From positions 21,001,001-21,065,000 of the forward strand of contig NC_073641.1 in assembly GCF_029407905.1 (NCBI RefSeq): 64,000 nt of DNA, in the 5' to 3' direction. The DNA is from Bubalus kerabau (taxonomy: Eukaryota; Chordata; Mammalia; Artiodactyla; Bovidae). Position numbers and translations under genes: made by a program. Below, one piece after another: positions 1 to 11,535 of the stretch (position 1 is the first letter of the stretch; each line of letters begins with the position of its first letter). The notes beneath the pieces were generated by a model. The model saw only the letters and a program-made list of their open reading frames with translations. It had not been told where the DNA came from and made no database searches.

Positions 1-664
1 CACACGCTAGCAAAGTAATGCTCAAAACTCTCCAAGACAGGCTTCAGCAATACGTGAACTGTGAACTTTCCAGATGTTCAAGCTGGTTTTAGCAAAGGCA
101 GAGGAACCAGAGATCAAATTGCCAACATCCGCTGGATCATCAAAAAAGCAAGAGAGTTCCAGAGAAACATCTATTTCTGCTTTATTGACTATGCCAAAGC
201 CTTTGACTGTGGGATCACAATAAACTGTGGAAAATTCTGAAAGAGATGGGAATACCAGACCACCTGACCTGCCTCTTGAGAAACCTATATGCAGGTCCGG
301 AAGCAACAGTTAGAACTGGACATGGAACAACAGACTGGTTCCAAATAGGAAAAGGAATATGTCAAGGCTGTATATTGTCACCCTGCTTATTTAACTTATA
401 TGCAGAGTACATCATGAGAAACGCTGGACTGGATGAAGCACAAGCTGGAATCAAGGTTTCTGGGAGAAATATCAATAACCTCAGATATGCAGATGACACC
501 ACCCTTATGGCAGAAAGTGAAGAGGAACTAAAAAGCCTCCTGATGAAAGTGAAAGAGGAGAGTGAAAAAGTTGGCTTAAAGCTCAACATTCAGAAAACAA
601 AGATCATGGCATCTGGTCCCATCACTTCTTGGCTAATGATGGGGAGACAGAGGAAACAGTGGCT
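1..664 (+). mobile_element. BovB (RTE LINE), RT-region fragment, 3' end missing
   Basis: This is the reverse-transcriptase part of a BovB LINE. It enters from beyond the left window edge and runs in sense to about 664, where similarity stops inside the segment after the RT palm and is replaced by unrelated sequence. The 3' third and the usual tail are absent, which is unusual because LINE copies normally lose their 5' end. The palm aspartate motif FIDYAKAFD is readable near 180-212, followed by a frame break, and the YADD motif is at 486-497. Confidence 0.93.
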
Positions 665-677
665 GATAACAGATTAG
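246..677 (+). pseudogene. BovB reverse transcriptase remnant
   Basis: A 143-codon open stretch of the BovB ORF2 reverse transcriptase, which in a live element copies LINE RNA into DNA at a nicked target. It holds the fingers/palm block with QGCILSPCLFNLY (about residues 38-51) and the catalytic YADD at residues 81-84, then the start of the thumb. The upstream palm motif lies in another frame because of an indel near 208-215. The last codons (after about 664) are no longer element sequence. No endonuclease domain is present in the window, so this cannot be functional. Confidence 0.85.
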
Positions 678-1336
678 ATAAGGCGATTTAGGTGACTTAA
701 GTGTTAGGCGTGGATTCAGACCAAGGCCTTTCCAGTTTGAATGCACATGTTATTCTAGCACCAGGATTGGGTAGACTCTGTCTAAGGTCGTGTCTGCCTG
801 GTAGCAATCATTTCAGGTAATCCTTGCGCTATAGTTGTTTCCTATGTCCACAGGAAAGTAAGAGGTAGCAATGACAGGAGGTTGGTGAGAAGAAATTCTG
901 AACAGAGTGGCTAGGTTTGGGGAGAACAGATTTGGGAGTAAAGAGATTAAGCACGCTCTGGTTATTACCCTGTCTGCATGCCTCTCAGGCTATATTAGAG
1001 TCCAAAATCAATGCCTGCTGTGGTCGTATCCTTAGGATTGGCACAAGTCAGTAATCCTCTCAGAGGCAAGTATGGATTCTTCCTTCTTTCTCTCCCCTGT
1101 TTTAGTTTCTGTGCATTATTAATTTTCCTGTGGTTAGTAGCCCCCTTCTTCCCAAGGGATGTTTGGCTCTAAGGAAGCTAAATGCTTCCTTTGTCACTGG
1201 TGATTTTCTGTGCCTCTGGTATGCTCTTAGAGACTCTTCTAATGATGTCATTCCAAAGAGTCTCCTTCTGTAACTGCTGCTGCCACTACAGAAGTCCTGC
1301 CACTACATTCTTACCTCTCCCGCCATTGTCAACATT
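665..1336. other. unassigned stretch between two BovB copies
   Basis: No supported gene, RNA or recognised repeat. Open frames here are short and mostly lack good start contexts. Composition is mixed, without low-complexity runs. Confidence 0.5.
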
Positions 1337-1790
1337 GTTGTTTTTTGGTTGCTCAGTTGTGTCCTACTCTTTGCGACCCCATGAACTGCAGCGTGCCAGG
1401 CTTCCCTGTCTATCACCAACTCCTGGAGCTTGCTCAAACTCGTGTCCATCAATTTGGTGATGCCATCCAACCATCTCATCGTCTGTTATCCCCTTCTCCT
1501 GCCTTCAGTCTTTCTCAGCATCAGGGTCTTTTCCAATGAGCCAGTTCTTTGCATCAGGTGGCCAAAGTATTGGAGCTTCAGCTTCAGCATCAGTCCTTCC
1601 AGTGAATATTCAGGACAGATTTCCTTTAGGATTGACAATTTGATCTCCTTGCTGTCCAAGGGACTCTGAAGAGTCTTCTACAGCACGACAGTTGGAAAGT
1701 GTCAATTCTTTGGAATTCAGCCTTCTTTCTAGTCCATTTCTCACAACTGTACATAACTACTGGATAAACCATAGCTTTGACTCTACAGAG
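1337..1790 (-). mobile_element. BovB 3' end, 5'-truncated, old type
   Basis: Antisense BovB 3' end. It begins with a TTGTTG run, the complement of an AAC-type tail, followed by the conserved terminal block (GCTCAGTTGTGTCC...GACCCCATGAACTGCAG) and the CCAAAGTATTGGAGCTTCAG block typical of the diverged copies here. Similarity fades near 1790. The 92- and 64-codon open frames over it are antisense translation of the element, not genes. Confidence 0.92.
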
Positions 1791-2220
1791 CTTTCTAGGT
1801 GGATTCTAATCCTGCAGGAGGCTTAGCTACTTCTCTAGAGTTTATTTCTATAAAATAATCCCATAATCTTTTAATAAATTCTTCCTTTCAGCTGAAGTGA
1901 GCACGATGGGTTGTTTTTGTTAATCCAAACAATCCTCTAACTGAGAATTAACTAATTTTTAAACCATTCTCAAAATCCAAGTTTAATTTGCTTTTTCTCA
2001 GAATGAGTCATTAATCCATGTTGGGTCCCCATGATCCCATTCCTTATTAGAATCTACATTTGACAGTAGGTATATGTCATAGACCTTAATGTCTCTTCTA
2101 TATAACTGCTTATTTATGGAGTTTCATGAGGTTTTCAATACTTTGGTTTTATAGCAAATGCATATGACTTAATCTCTCAACTCTGCAATAATACTACTAG
2201 GCCAACCAATGCTTCTATTC
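1791..2220. other. unassigned AT-rich stretch
   Basis: No gene or confident repeat seen. AT-rich and without long open frames. Confidence 0.5.
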
Positions 2221-2333
2221 TACCTTTTCTTCTTTTCTTTTTCTTCCTTTCTCCCTTCCTGCCTCACTCTCCCTTCCCTCTCTTCCTCTTTCATTCCTTC
2301 CCCTCTTTCTTCCCTTCCCTCCTTCCTTCATCT
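2221..2333. repeat. polypyrimidine (CTTT/CCTT)n tract
   Basis: About 110 bases almost entirely of C and T on the plus strand, with imperfect CCTT and TTCC units. A low-complexity tract of this kind is prone to length change. Confidence 0.9.
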
Positions 2334-2347
2334 CCATGATATCAGGG

Positions 2348-2515
2348 AGTAGAAGAATCAGGGAGAACAGCATAGAATTGGAAATTAGAAGACATCCTTC
2401 ATCTGGCTTACTAAATCAACTGAGCCTGGTGATCTAACCTCTCTGGGCCTCTGGGGAAATTATACCCATGTCTCTTCCATCATGAAAACCCTATGATTCA
2501 ATAATTCTGTCCCCA
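2348..2515 (-). repeat. MIR-family SINE remnant
   Basis: Matches the antisense MIR core: GATCTAACCTCTCTGGGCCTC, then a decayed 'cctcatctgtaaaat' region and a TATGATTCAATAATTCT end. Diverged, as expected for a repeat older than ruminants. Confidence 0.65.
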
Positions 2516-2584
2516 TACTGGAATATATCATGTAATGATAGAATTTAGTTGTTCAGGGTACATGCTTTCCAAAATTATTTTATC

Positions 2585-3440
2585 ATGGGATACTTTTTTT
2601 TCTATTGATGTGTGGTTGATTTCAATACTTTGTTAATTTCTTGTGTAGAGCAAAGTGATTCAGTCATGCTGCTGCTGCTTCGTTGCTCAGTCGTGTCCAA
2701 TTCTTTGTGATCTCATGGATTCAGTCATGTCTGTACATATATATCTATTTTTCACAGTATTTTCCATTATGGTTTATTATGGGATATTGAATATAGTTCC
2801 CTGTGATATACAGTAAGGCCTTGTTGTTTGTCTAGTTCATGCATAGTACTTTGTGTATGCTAATCCAAAACTCCTAATTTGTCCCTGCCCCCTCCCCACT
2901 ATCCCTTTTGGTAATCTCTGTGAGTCTGTTCCTGTTTCATAAATAAGTTCATTTATATCATATTTTAGAGTCCATGTATAAATGATATCATAAGGTATTT
3001 ATTTGTCTTTCGAACTTACTTCACTTAGTGTGATAATTTCTAGGTCCATTCATGTTGTTGTAAATGGTATTATTTCCTCATTTTTATGGCTGAGTAGTAT
3101 TCCACACATACATGCATATGTACACAACATCTTATCTATTTATCTGTTGATAGACATTTAGTTTGCTTTCATTGTTTTGGCTATTTAAATAGTGATATAC
3201 ATATTGAGGTACATGCATCTTTTTGAATTAGAGTTTTTTCTGGTCATATGCCTAGGAGTAGGATTGCTGGATCATATGACAATTCTATTTTTAATTTTTT
3301 GAGGAAGGTTCATACTGTTTTCCATAAGGGCTCTACTAATTTACATTTCTACCAACAGTGTAGGAGGGTGCCCTTTCTCCACACCCTCTACTGCAGTTTT
3401 TATTTGTAGACTGTTAATGATGGACATTCTGACATGGAAT
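2585..3440 (-). mobile_element. L1 3' end (ORF2 C-terminus and 3' UTR)
   Basis: Antisense L1 3' UTR followed by the end of ORF2. Landmarks are the GGCTGAGTAGTATTCCA block (about 3090), the AGGATTGCTGGATCATATG block (about 3260) and the CCAACAGTGTAGGAGGGTGCC block (about 3352). The 5' side is truncated near 3440. A short Bov-A fragment is inserted at 2669-2717. Confidence 0.88.
2669..2717 (-). mobile_element. 49-bp 5'-truncated Bov-A fragment with perfect TSD
   Basis: Only the 3' end of a Bov-A SINE is present (CTG-rich tail complement, then GTTGCTCAGTCGTGTCC). It is flanked by the exact 12-bp duplication GATTCAGTCATG at 2657-2668 and 2718-2729. The TSD marks a genuine retrotransposition of a very short product into the older L1. 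Confidence 0.88.
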
Positions 3441-5380
3441 ACAGAATACTTTTTAAACAATTACATAGTGATAGAACATCAGCAATAGTTCATGGGATAT
3501 GATACACACTTAGATTAAAGAGAACAAAAAAAGGTCTATGATAAGTCAATTGCTGCAAGGAATGGCAAAAAAAAATTTATATTCTAATTTAATACAGGAC
3601 CAAAACAATAGTACATGTTAAATAAATCATTTTCATTTGTATTGGGAAAATAAAAAAGACAAAAATAGCTAAAATAAGATTATATAATATAGAGAAATTA
3701 TTATGAAGAGTCAATGTATCAGCAAAACTAGTGGTTGGATACTACTGAAATGATGATAATTTAGATTCTACCTCAGGCATTTATGATTCATGCAATTTCC
3801 TGGGTTTGTTTCAATTTCTTCAGTGCAAATTCTTGCCTGAGAATAATGCGTATACAAGTCTATTTAAATACATTAAATATCTTTTAGACAAAACAATGTT
3901 ATTGGAAAGTTTTTTCTTGAAACACCTCAAGATTTTGCAGTTTGAGAAAAGCTGACCTAGATGAACCTAAATCCATATGTTTTTCAGCGAGTGGCCTATT
4001 TGTCCCCTCTTCATCTTTCACTTCTGCCTTCATGTTTGCATACAGAGCTATAAGATTGATCTAGTCTCTCCTGGACTTTTGTGTTCTGTGACATTACGTA
4101 TATTTTGTTATATATAGCAGTAAGTCTGGTTTTGCACTTTTGTAGATGTTGGTGGCAGTGGTCCCTTGTACACATTTAAACTTACCCGACTACATTATAT
4201 TTCTTGAGAATAGTCTTGCTATTTAAGAGGTTTTCACTAAAACAACTGTGTATGATTAATGTATAGTGCTGCCTAGTAAGAATTTGGAATGTATATATTA
4301 AAAGAGTTGTAAATTAAACTTAATCATTGATTTGTTTCTTCCATGTATCTTGAGAAAAACCCTATGGCTATAGCCTTTTTTGACTAATCCTTCATATAAT
4401 AAACCTAAGCTTCAATCATCTTGAATGAACTGGTCTATTTAAGAAACCCTTTGGCTTAGTGATAAACTATATTCCTACTCAAGGAGCCAAACATCATGAA
4501 GAAACTTCCATCAGTGTATAACAGCAGCTTCATCATTTTGAAAATTTAAACTTCTACCTTCAGGGATAAATATATGAATCCAAAACCATCAGAACTTCTA
4601 AGATCTCACTGAAAGTACTTGACTGAGCTGAGTTGTACTAGGATGGAATTGCTGATTTACAAAGGTAGAATTACCGAGTTAAAATATAACGCTACTTTCA
4701 GCAATAAAAGGCCTTAATGGCACAACTTTACTATCCTAAACACAGTTTTATTTGATCATTAAAACTAGAGGGTGACTGTAGATGCCAACATTACAGTGAT
4801 ACTAATAATTGGAAACAGTTACTTATAGTACTTTATACTAGTACATATTTTTGGCTATTTACACTAATATTAATTATTGTGGTTTTAATCTTGGCTAGAG
4901 AGGGCACGTAGCATAGTTTAGTGAAATTGAGCTCACATTTGTAGGTACTTCAGGGTTTATATTTTGAGCTCACACACAGACTTAGGTTCAGTGAGAAAGT
5001 GAATATTTAGTACAAAGAACAATATGGGAAAAAAAAAAGCAATGGCATGAGTACAGCATGGAACGACTTCATTGTGTTTACGTTGTCATGAAAAAGATTA
5101 GTTAATTGCAGGTACTAGGTAAACCAATATTGATATATGTAATATATCAGTGAGATATGTCAATGGGATGAATTTATTTAAAATCCTCTAACTGGAATCT
5201 TTCTGTGAGAGAAAGAGGATCAACATTATTTGAAATGTTCTTGCTCAGACAAGAAAGTTATCAGGAGTTCATTGTGTACTAAGAATAGTCAGACCATCTG
5301 CGGAATGTCCTATTCATTGACAACTTAAAACAGTTTCCCAGTATAATCTGCAGCATAGTAGCTCTTTGTACATAAGCAAG
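3441..5380. other. 1.9 kb with no recognised gene or repeat
   Basis: AT-rich sequence with scattered A runs, no convincing coding frame and no repeat that I can name. It could be unique DNA or repeats too old to recognise by eye. Confidence 0.5.
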
Positions 5381-5463
5381 TATTGGGTTGGCCAAAATAT
5401 TTGTTCAGTTTACCCAGATGTTATTACAGAAAAGCTCAAACAAATTTTTTTGCCAACCCAATA
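5381..5463. mobile_element. mariner-derived MITE (bovine Mar1 type), hairpin
   Basis: An 83-bp near-palindrome. The perfect 12-bp terminal inverted repeats TATTGGGTTGGC (5381-5392) and GCCAACCCAATA (5452-5463) include the TA target duplication expected of mariner elements. The internal arms (AAAATATTTGTTCAGTTTACCC against AAAGCTCAAACAAATTTTTTT) also pair with mismatches, so a transcript would fold into a hairpin. There is no room for a transposase. Bovine mariner hairpins of this shape are, to my knowledge, the source of the miR-2284/2285 family. Confidence 0.9.
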
Positions 5464-5678
5464 GTATTAGGAGGAAAGTCTGTGGTCAACAAAATTTGGA
5501 AAGTTGATTTGTGAAGCAAATTCAATGATGTCTTTTGGGAAGTACTTCTCAGAGACTTATGTACCAATATGCATTTTAAGTGTCCAAGAGAGGATGACAT
5601 AGGGGAACCTGGAGTGAAATGTCCTACCCCAGTGTCCTAAAATAATTTGCATTCACCTCAAAGTACTTATGAATGAAT

Positions 5679-5958
5679 GAATATTCATTGGAAAGACTGA
5701 TGCTGAAGCTGAAGCTCTAATACTTTGGCCACCTGATGTGAAGAGCTGACTCCTTGGAAAAGACTCTGAAGCTGGGAAAGATTGAGGGCAGGAGAAAAAT
5801 GGAGCAACAGAGGATGAGATGGTTGGATGGCATCACCAACTCAATAGACATGAATTTGAGCAAACACCTGTAGATGGTGAAGGACAGGAAAGCCTGGAGT
5901 GCTGCAGTCCATGGGGTTGCAAAGAGTTAGACACAATTGAATGACTGAACAACAACAA
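5679..5958 (+). mobile_element. BovB 3' end, 5'-truncated, AAC-tailed
   Basis: Sense BovB 3' terminal 280 bp starting at the GAATATTCATTGGAAAGACTG block, through CATGGGGTTGCAAAGAGTTAG, to an AACAACAACAAA tail. No clear TSD. Confidence 0.93.
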
Positions 5959-6284
5959 ATTACTTACATTCTATGTTCATCCCCTGACCTTTCTTCTGGG
6001 ACTGTGATTCTCCTATCATTGCCTTTCCTGCCACTATCTTGACTGGGTCACTCTGCATTGGCTTTCTCACTTCTTTCCTCAGATAAAGACATGCTCTGTT
6101 TCATAAAAATAATCTTAATTTTGCTTTTCTCTCCACACTCTCTCTCTCTTTTTTTCTTCCTCTTGCTACCTTTGGTATTTGATGACGTTTCTCCCCCACA
6201 TTTTTGAATGAGAACTATTTTATTCTTGGATAATCTTGCAGAATAGTATCTCATGCTACATGCCTGGGGGCATGCTCAATTAGC
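5959..6284. other. spacer with a CT-rich run
   Basis: No gene seen. It contains a CTCTCTCTCTTTTTTTC run near 6138-6158. A 68-codon minus-strand open frame here is an artefact of the AT- and purine-rich complement. Confidence 0.5.
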
Positions 6285-6500
6285 AATATTGGTGGTGCAG
6301 TAGTAAAGAATCTGCCTGCAGGAGATGCAAGATATAGGGTTCAATTCCTGGGTTGGGAAAATCCCCTGGAGAAGGAAATGGCAACCCACTCCAGTATTCT
6401 TGCCTGGAAAATTCCATGGACACAAGAGCCTGGCAGACAACAGCCCATGGGGTCACAAAGAGTCAAACATGACTGAGAGACTGAGCACAAACACACAAAC
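6285..6500 (+). mobile_element. Bov-tA SINE
   Basis: Diverged Bov-tA: tRNA-Glu-like head (GTAAAGAATCTGCCTGC, then GGTTCAATTCCTGGG as the B-box region), the GGAGAAGGAAATGGCAACCC body, the GGGGTCACAAAGAGTC block shared with BovB, and an A/CA-rich tail. The 78-codon open frame it creates is a standard SINE peptide and not a gene. Confidence 0.9.
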
Positions 6501-7106
6501 AAAGAAGCAAAGAAAAAAAATAATGAATTTGAAAATCAGGTATTTGCCTTTCAATGATTGAGGGGTTCATCAATGAGAAAGGGAGTAGAATAATTCTAGT
6601 TTAGAGCAGAGTTTATTAACCTTGTGTGAATGTGTGTGTTTGTGTGTATCCCCGATCCCTTTGACAGACTGGGTAAGCCTATGAATGCCTTCTCAATCTG
6701 ATGTTTTAAAGTATGAAATATACTAATAGGATGAAAAAGGAAATTGTGTTAAAGTAAATTATCAAAATATTGACAAATTTTTCTATAATGCTATCATGAA
6801 TCTTGATTGATGCACTAACAAGATCTAGCAGGTCTAATATTTACCATACTTTGTTTTGAAATATTTATAACAATTCTAGTGAGAAAATGTCTGTGATTGC
6901 CATTAGTGACAAAGTTATACAAACTGCTGTGATTTGGTGACTATATTAACAATGGAAGAAACAGCTATTTTTCAGCTAGAACTTAGTGAAAATATAGATG
7001 TAATGCTTTCCATACAAATTTATCAACTTCCCAAATTTGTGAACACCGGGTTAAAAATTACTATAATAAATGGTAGAATGTTGAGTTTCAAAGTGTTAGA
7101 TTTCAG
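6501..7106. other. unassigned AT-rich stretch
   Basis: Contains a short imperfect TG run (about 6628-6648). The 66-codon plus-strand frame from 6934 is AT-rich and has no family features. Confidence 0.5.
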
Positions 7107-7113
7107 TTCATTT

Positions 7114-7139
7114 TATATACATATATATATATAAAAGTT

Positions 7140-7181
<42 letters not shown>
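7114..7181. repeat. (TA)n microsatellite
   Basis: Two TA runs (7114-7133 and 7142-7181) separated by AAAGTTCT. The second has about 20 uninterrupted units. Confidence 0.97.
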
Positions 7182-7184
<3 letters not shown>

Positions 7185-7292
7185 CTTTCTCAAGAAATAG
7201 TGATCTACTTGTAAATGAAAATATTCAGTTAGCTGCTGGATAACCACATGTTGAAAATTTTGTAGTGTAATGCTAATTCATGTTAGTTAACA

Positions 7293-7500
7293 TCTTTTGA
7301 GTGCTTACTGGTTTTTAAACACTGAATTAGGAGCAATTTATGCTTTTAGGTCTTTTAATCTTTATAACAGTTCCATGGAGTTATCTCCACTCTGTAGATT
7401 AGACAATTTAAGTTTGGGGATTTACCAGAAGTTTGCTATAAGTAAGTGGCACAATGTGACCTCAAACTCAAATCTTGGCAACTCCAAAGCCCATGATTGA
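7293..7500 (+). repeat. MIR SINE
   Basis: Sense MIR: GAGTGCTTACTGG start, then the 'ttaatctttataacagttccatgga' core, AAGTAAGTGGCACA, and the end block ACTCCAAAGCCCATGATTG. A 67-codon open frame over it is spurious. Confidence 0.8.
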
Positions 7501-9919
7501 AGCTTATTTGGTGGTAGTTTTGGGGACTGATTGGAAAGGTGAAAGAATTGGAGATCTTTGAGAGTTTATCCTCTACAACTGATAGACATTGGCAGAATGA
7601 AGACCCAAAGAAGTTAGGTGCTTATTCCAGGTGACACAATTTGCAGCAGAGTCAGAAATTGGACTTTGATGTCTTGTTTATAGGGGAACATGAGAAGCTT
7701 TTATTCTTTAATTTACCATCTGTTAGAAGCCAAACGCATCTTGAAGAAGAAGGTAATGGAAGATACTATGGTTTGGGATAGAGTATATGATCCCTTTCTA
7801 CTTATTTTTGTCAATACAGATATGTCTCAGAGTGTCTTTACTAATTAGTTCATTCATGTTTAATGAAAACAAAGCTACTTGATATATCAAATAAGGACCT
7901 GTCCAGTACTACAGCTTGTGCCTTTGATATGTTTATATTAAGAAGAAAAAATTGCTCTTTAATAACCATGTCCTTATCAATTTTATTTCCCATGTAAATG
8001 TCTCTTTGGCATATTGTGAATCTTAAAGTAAATGCATAATACATGAATTGATGAGTATAATTGGTTTGCTGGTTTCCTATTATTCCTACCAAAACCCCCC
8101 AGATAGCTGATTATTTATAATGAACTAATTCTATTTTTTCTACTGAGAGATAACTATAATTAAATTTATCATTTGTTTATAATGAAGGAAGGAACTGTCT
8201 AAATTAATTCAAAATCCAACATGTAAATTCTTTCTGCAATAGGATGACATGTAAGTAATAAACAATTTAAAGACATTTCTTAAAAGCAGACATTAATTTT
8301 TAGAGCAGTTTTGGTTCACATCAAAATTGAGAGGAAGGTATAGAGATTTCCTATACATCTATTGTCATATGAATATCAGAATCTGTGTGGGACATTTCTA
8401 AATGGCCACAGTTAATACAGAGGCTTCAAAATGTTTTTCAAAACAAAATGTTTTCAGTTGCAACACTTGAAAAATCTTGACCTCACGTCTGTAATTTTTT
8501 GATGGAAAGACAAGGGCAGGCCTGTGCATTCAACCTGTGCATTCACATAGGGCCCTACACTTGGATGGGCGCTGTAAATGATGTAGCTGGTCCTAAATGA
8601 GAGATGCAAATCAAGTTACAATAATCAAATTACTGATTGGCTATGTAAATTAAACCTGAAAAGATAATGAGAACATAGAGAACATCTTGATCTTGTTAAT
8701 AATGCTTTCTCTCATGCATTCAACATTTTTTGTTTCCTATTTTCCACCTATAGAACTGTTTAGGTTCTATCACTGTGTAGTTTTTGGCCCTTTCTTTCCC
8801 CCTCCAGAGACTTAAAAAAGAAGTTATGATTAAGCATATGCAATATCCAAAGATTCCCCAGCATCTTTTCCAAGCTGTCATATGAGCATTTACATATTGT
8901 TATATATAAATATGTATTTTAAGTGAATTTTTGTACCTTTCAAAGCAAAGAGTACATAATATAAAAATCTGCCATTTTCTTTTCAATTTAAGATAACTAT
9001 TTATATTTTGCTTAATTACTGTTCAGATCACTGTAGCACAAATATTGATGACAGAATTAGAGTCTGCTTTTTAATGAACTGTCAGTCAATGGAATAAAAT
9101 GGAACTTTGTTTTCCTCTTCTTGTAAGAGAGTAGCTTAACTATAATTTACTTCAAAAAAGTGTACTGTTTCCCAGAAAAAGAAAACCTTAAATTATTTTG
9201 TCCCACTCAGTTTTAAGAAAATGCTTAAAAGCAAATTGACTTCCCTTTGACTTTGAACATTCTGTTTGTATCACTGAGGTACAGTAAATTTCACCCTAGT
9301 AAATTAACAGGGATGAAAGATGATTGTGAGCTGTGAGATAAATACTGCCCACCTGGGTAGCTTTCAAAGTAGCCAGCCTTAGTGTATCAGTTAAAGTAAC
9401 TGATATTAACTGCTGTAACAGATAAAACCCCTATTCCAGTGGCTAAAGCAATTGAAGTTTCTCATTCATGCAAAGTGAGTTTATATTTCTGGTTGGTGGA
9501 CTGCCTTCTGCCTGGTCACTGAAGATATCTAAATTTCTGTCTATGAATCTCTAGGTTCCTTTTCCTCTTAAGCTTCAAACATCTCTGCCACCACTAGATG
9601 AGTTTTGCTGCCTCTCTGCCTCTCTAGTCAACTGACACTAGGCCATAACCAAATTAATTCCTTTCTATAATCCTTAAAAAAGTATGTTACCTCATAATTT
9701 TGTGCCTATTTCTTTTGGGCAATACTGTTCAGTAGACTTCTTGACTGACCTATGCCAAGATCATCGTTGTTGGCTCAGGATTACTCAGTTTGGGGTAAGT
9801 TATTCCGATCTCAGAGGCTTAATGTGTATTATCCCAGATCTTGTCCGATGGCCAGAAAATCAGTGGGATCTTCCCAGTCTTACTGGTTGGATGCAGTCTC
9901 ACCTTCCCTCTGTGTTCTC
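7501..9919. other. 2.4 kb mostly unassigned, possible very old repeats
   Basis: No gene found. At 8296-8365 the text 'agagcagttttggttcacatcaaaattgagaggaaggta' resembles a common old mammalian repeat that I cannot name safely. At 9395-9480 'taactgctgtaacagataaaacccc' looks like another. A small tandem duplication, CCTGTGCATTCA twice, lies at about 8520-8545. The open frames at 9684-9949 overlap one another and have no supporting features. Confidence 0.45.
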
Positions 9920-9924
9920 ATAGT

Positions 9925-10261
9925 GCCTCTTCCTTGGTGTCCTTTATAAAACTGTCTCCCAGTTTTCTTCTTTCATCTCTGGTTTCTCCTCCTATATCTC
10001 CCCTTTAACCTCCATTAAATGTTGGGAGGTCCTCAAGCTTGATTAGATATCCCCCCCTTTCTTACCCTGTACGTTCCATGCCTCTGACTTCAATGGCCAC
10101 TTAACATACCCAAAATTCACTAACTTATTTATTCAACCAGTTTGCTTTCTGGAGAATCAGATCTGTATATGCTACTGCCTTGTCACCATTTCTCATTAAG
10201 ATCCCACTTTATATCCAACATATCTAGAATTAAAGACATGGTCTCTTCTCATTGCCTGTTT
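9925..10261 (+). mobile_element. probable L2 fragment, left part
   Basis: Pyrimidine-rich text with the order expected upstream in L2 ('cctcccatatctccc', 'gttccatgcctctgac', 'tggccacttaac', 'atccaacatatctag'). It stops at the BovB at 10262. The same element appears to resume at 11536-11659 and 13516-14145. Confidence 0.45.
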
Positions 10262-11535
10262 GAGTTCAGTTCAGTTCAGTCACTCAGTCATGTCTGACTC
10301 TTTGTGACCCCATGAACTGCAGTAAGCCAGGCCTCCCTATCCATCACTAACTCCAGGAGTCCACCCAAACCCATGTCCATTGTGTCGGTGAGGCCATCCA
10401 ACCATCTCATCCTCTGTCGTCCCCTTCTCCTCCTGCTCTCAGTGTTTCCCAGCATCAGGGTCTTTTCCAAAAGCTCTTCACATCAGGTGGCCAAAGTATT
10501 GCAGTTTCAGCTTCAACATCAGCCCCTCCAATGAATACCCAGGACTGATCTCCTTTAGGATGGACTGGTTGGATCTCCTTGCAGTCTAAGGGACTCTCAA
10601 GAGTCTTCTCCAACACCACAGTTCAAAAGCATCAATTCTTCAGCACTCAGCTTTCTTTATAGTCCAACTCTCACATCCATACATGACCACAGGAAAAACC
10701 ATAGCCTTGACTAGACGGACCTTTGTTGACAAAGTAATGTCTCTGCTTTTTAATATGCTGTCTAGGTTGGTCATAACTTTCCTTCCAAGGAGTAAGTGTC
10801 TTTTAATTTCATGGCTGCATTCACCATCTGCAGTGATTTTGGAGCCCAGAAAAATAAAGTCTGACACTGTTTCCACTGTTTCCCCATCTATTTCCCATGA
10901 AGTGATGGGACAAGATGCCATGATCCTAGTTTTCTGAATGTTGAGCTTTAAGCCAACTTTTTCACTCTCCACTTCCACTTTCATCAAGAAGCTCTTTAAG
11001 CCAACTTTTTCACTCTCCACTTCCACTTTCATCAAGAGGCTCTTTAGTTCTTTTTCACTTTTTGCCATAAGGGTGGTGTCATCTGCATATCTGAGGTTAT
11101 TGATATTTCTCCCAGCAATCTTGATTCCAGCTTGTGCTTCCTCCAGCCCAGCATTTCTCATGATGTACTCTGCATATAAGTTAAATAAGCAGGGTGACAA
11201 TATACAGCCTTGACGTACTCCTTTTCCTATTTGGAACCAGTCTGTTGTTCCATGTCCAGTTCTAACTGTTGCTTCCTGACCTGCATATAGGTTTCTCAAG
11301 AGGCAGGTGGTCTGGTATTCCCATCTCTTTCAGAATTTTCCACCGTTTATTGTGATCCACACAGTCAAAGGCTTTGGCGTAGTCAATAAAGCAGAAACAG
11401 ATGCTTTTCTGGAACTCGCTTACTTTTTCGATGATCCAGCGGATGTTGGCAATTTGATCTCTGGTTCCTCTGCCTTTTCTAAAACCAGCTTGAACATCTG
11501 GAAGTTCATGGTTCGCATATTGCTGAAGCCTGTTT
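10262..11535 (-). mobile_element. BovB, 1.27 kb, 5'-truncated, AACTG-tailed
   Basis: Antisense BovB from a (GTTCA)n tail complement at the left through the 3' UTR, thumb and palm of the reverse transcriptase to GCTGAAGCC at the right, where it is truncated. An 8-bp match, GCCTGTTT, at 10254-10261 and 11528-11535 may be the TSD or chance. It contains a 48-bp tandem duplication at 10951-11046. Confidence 0.95.

Noticed and set aside
6325..6561. 78-codon frame resembling peptides found in some predicted bovine proteins
   Set aside because: It is the ordinary translation of a Bov-tA SINE, a known source of false exons.
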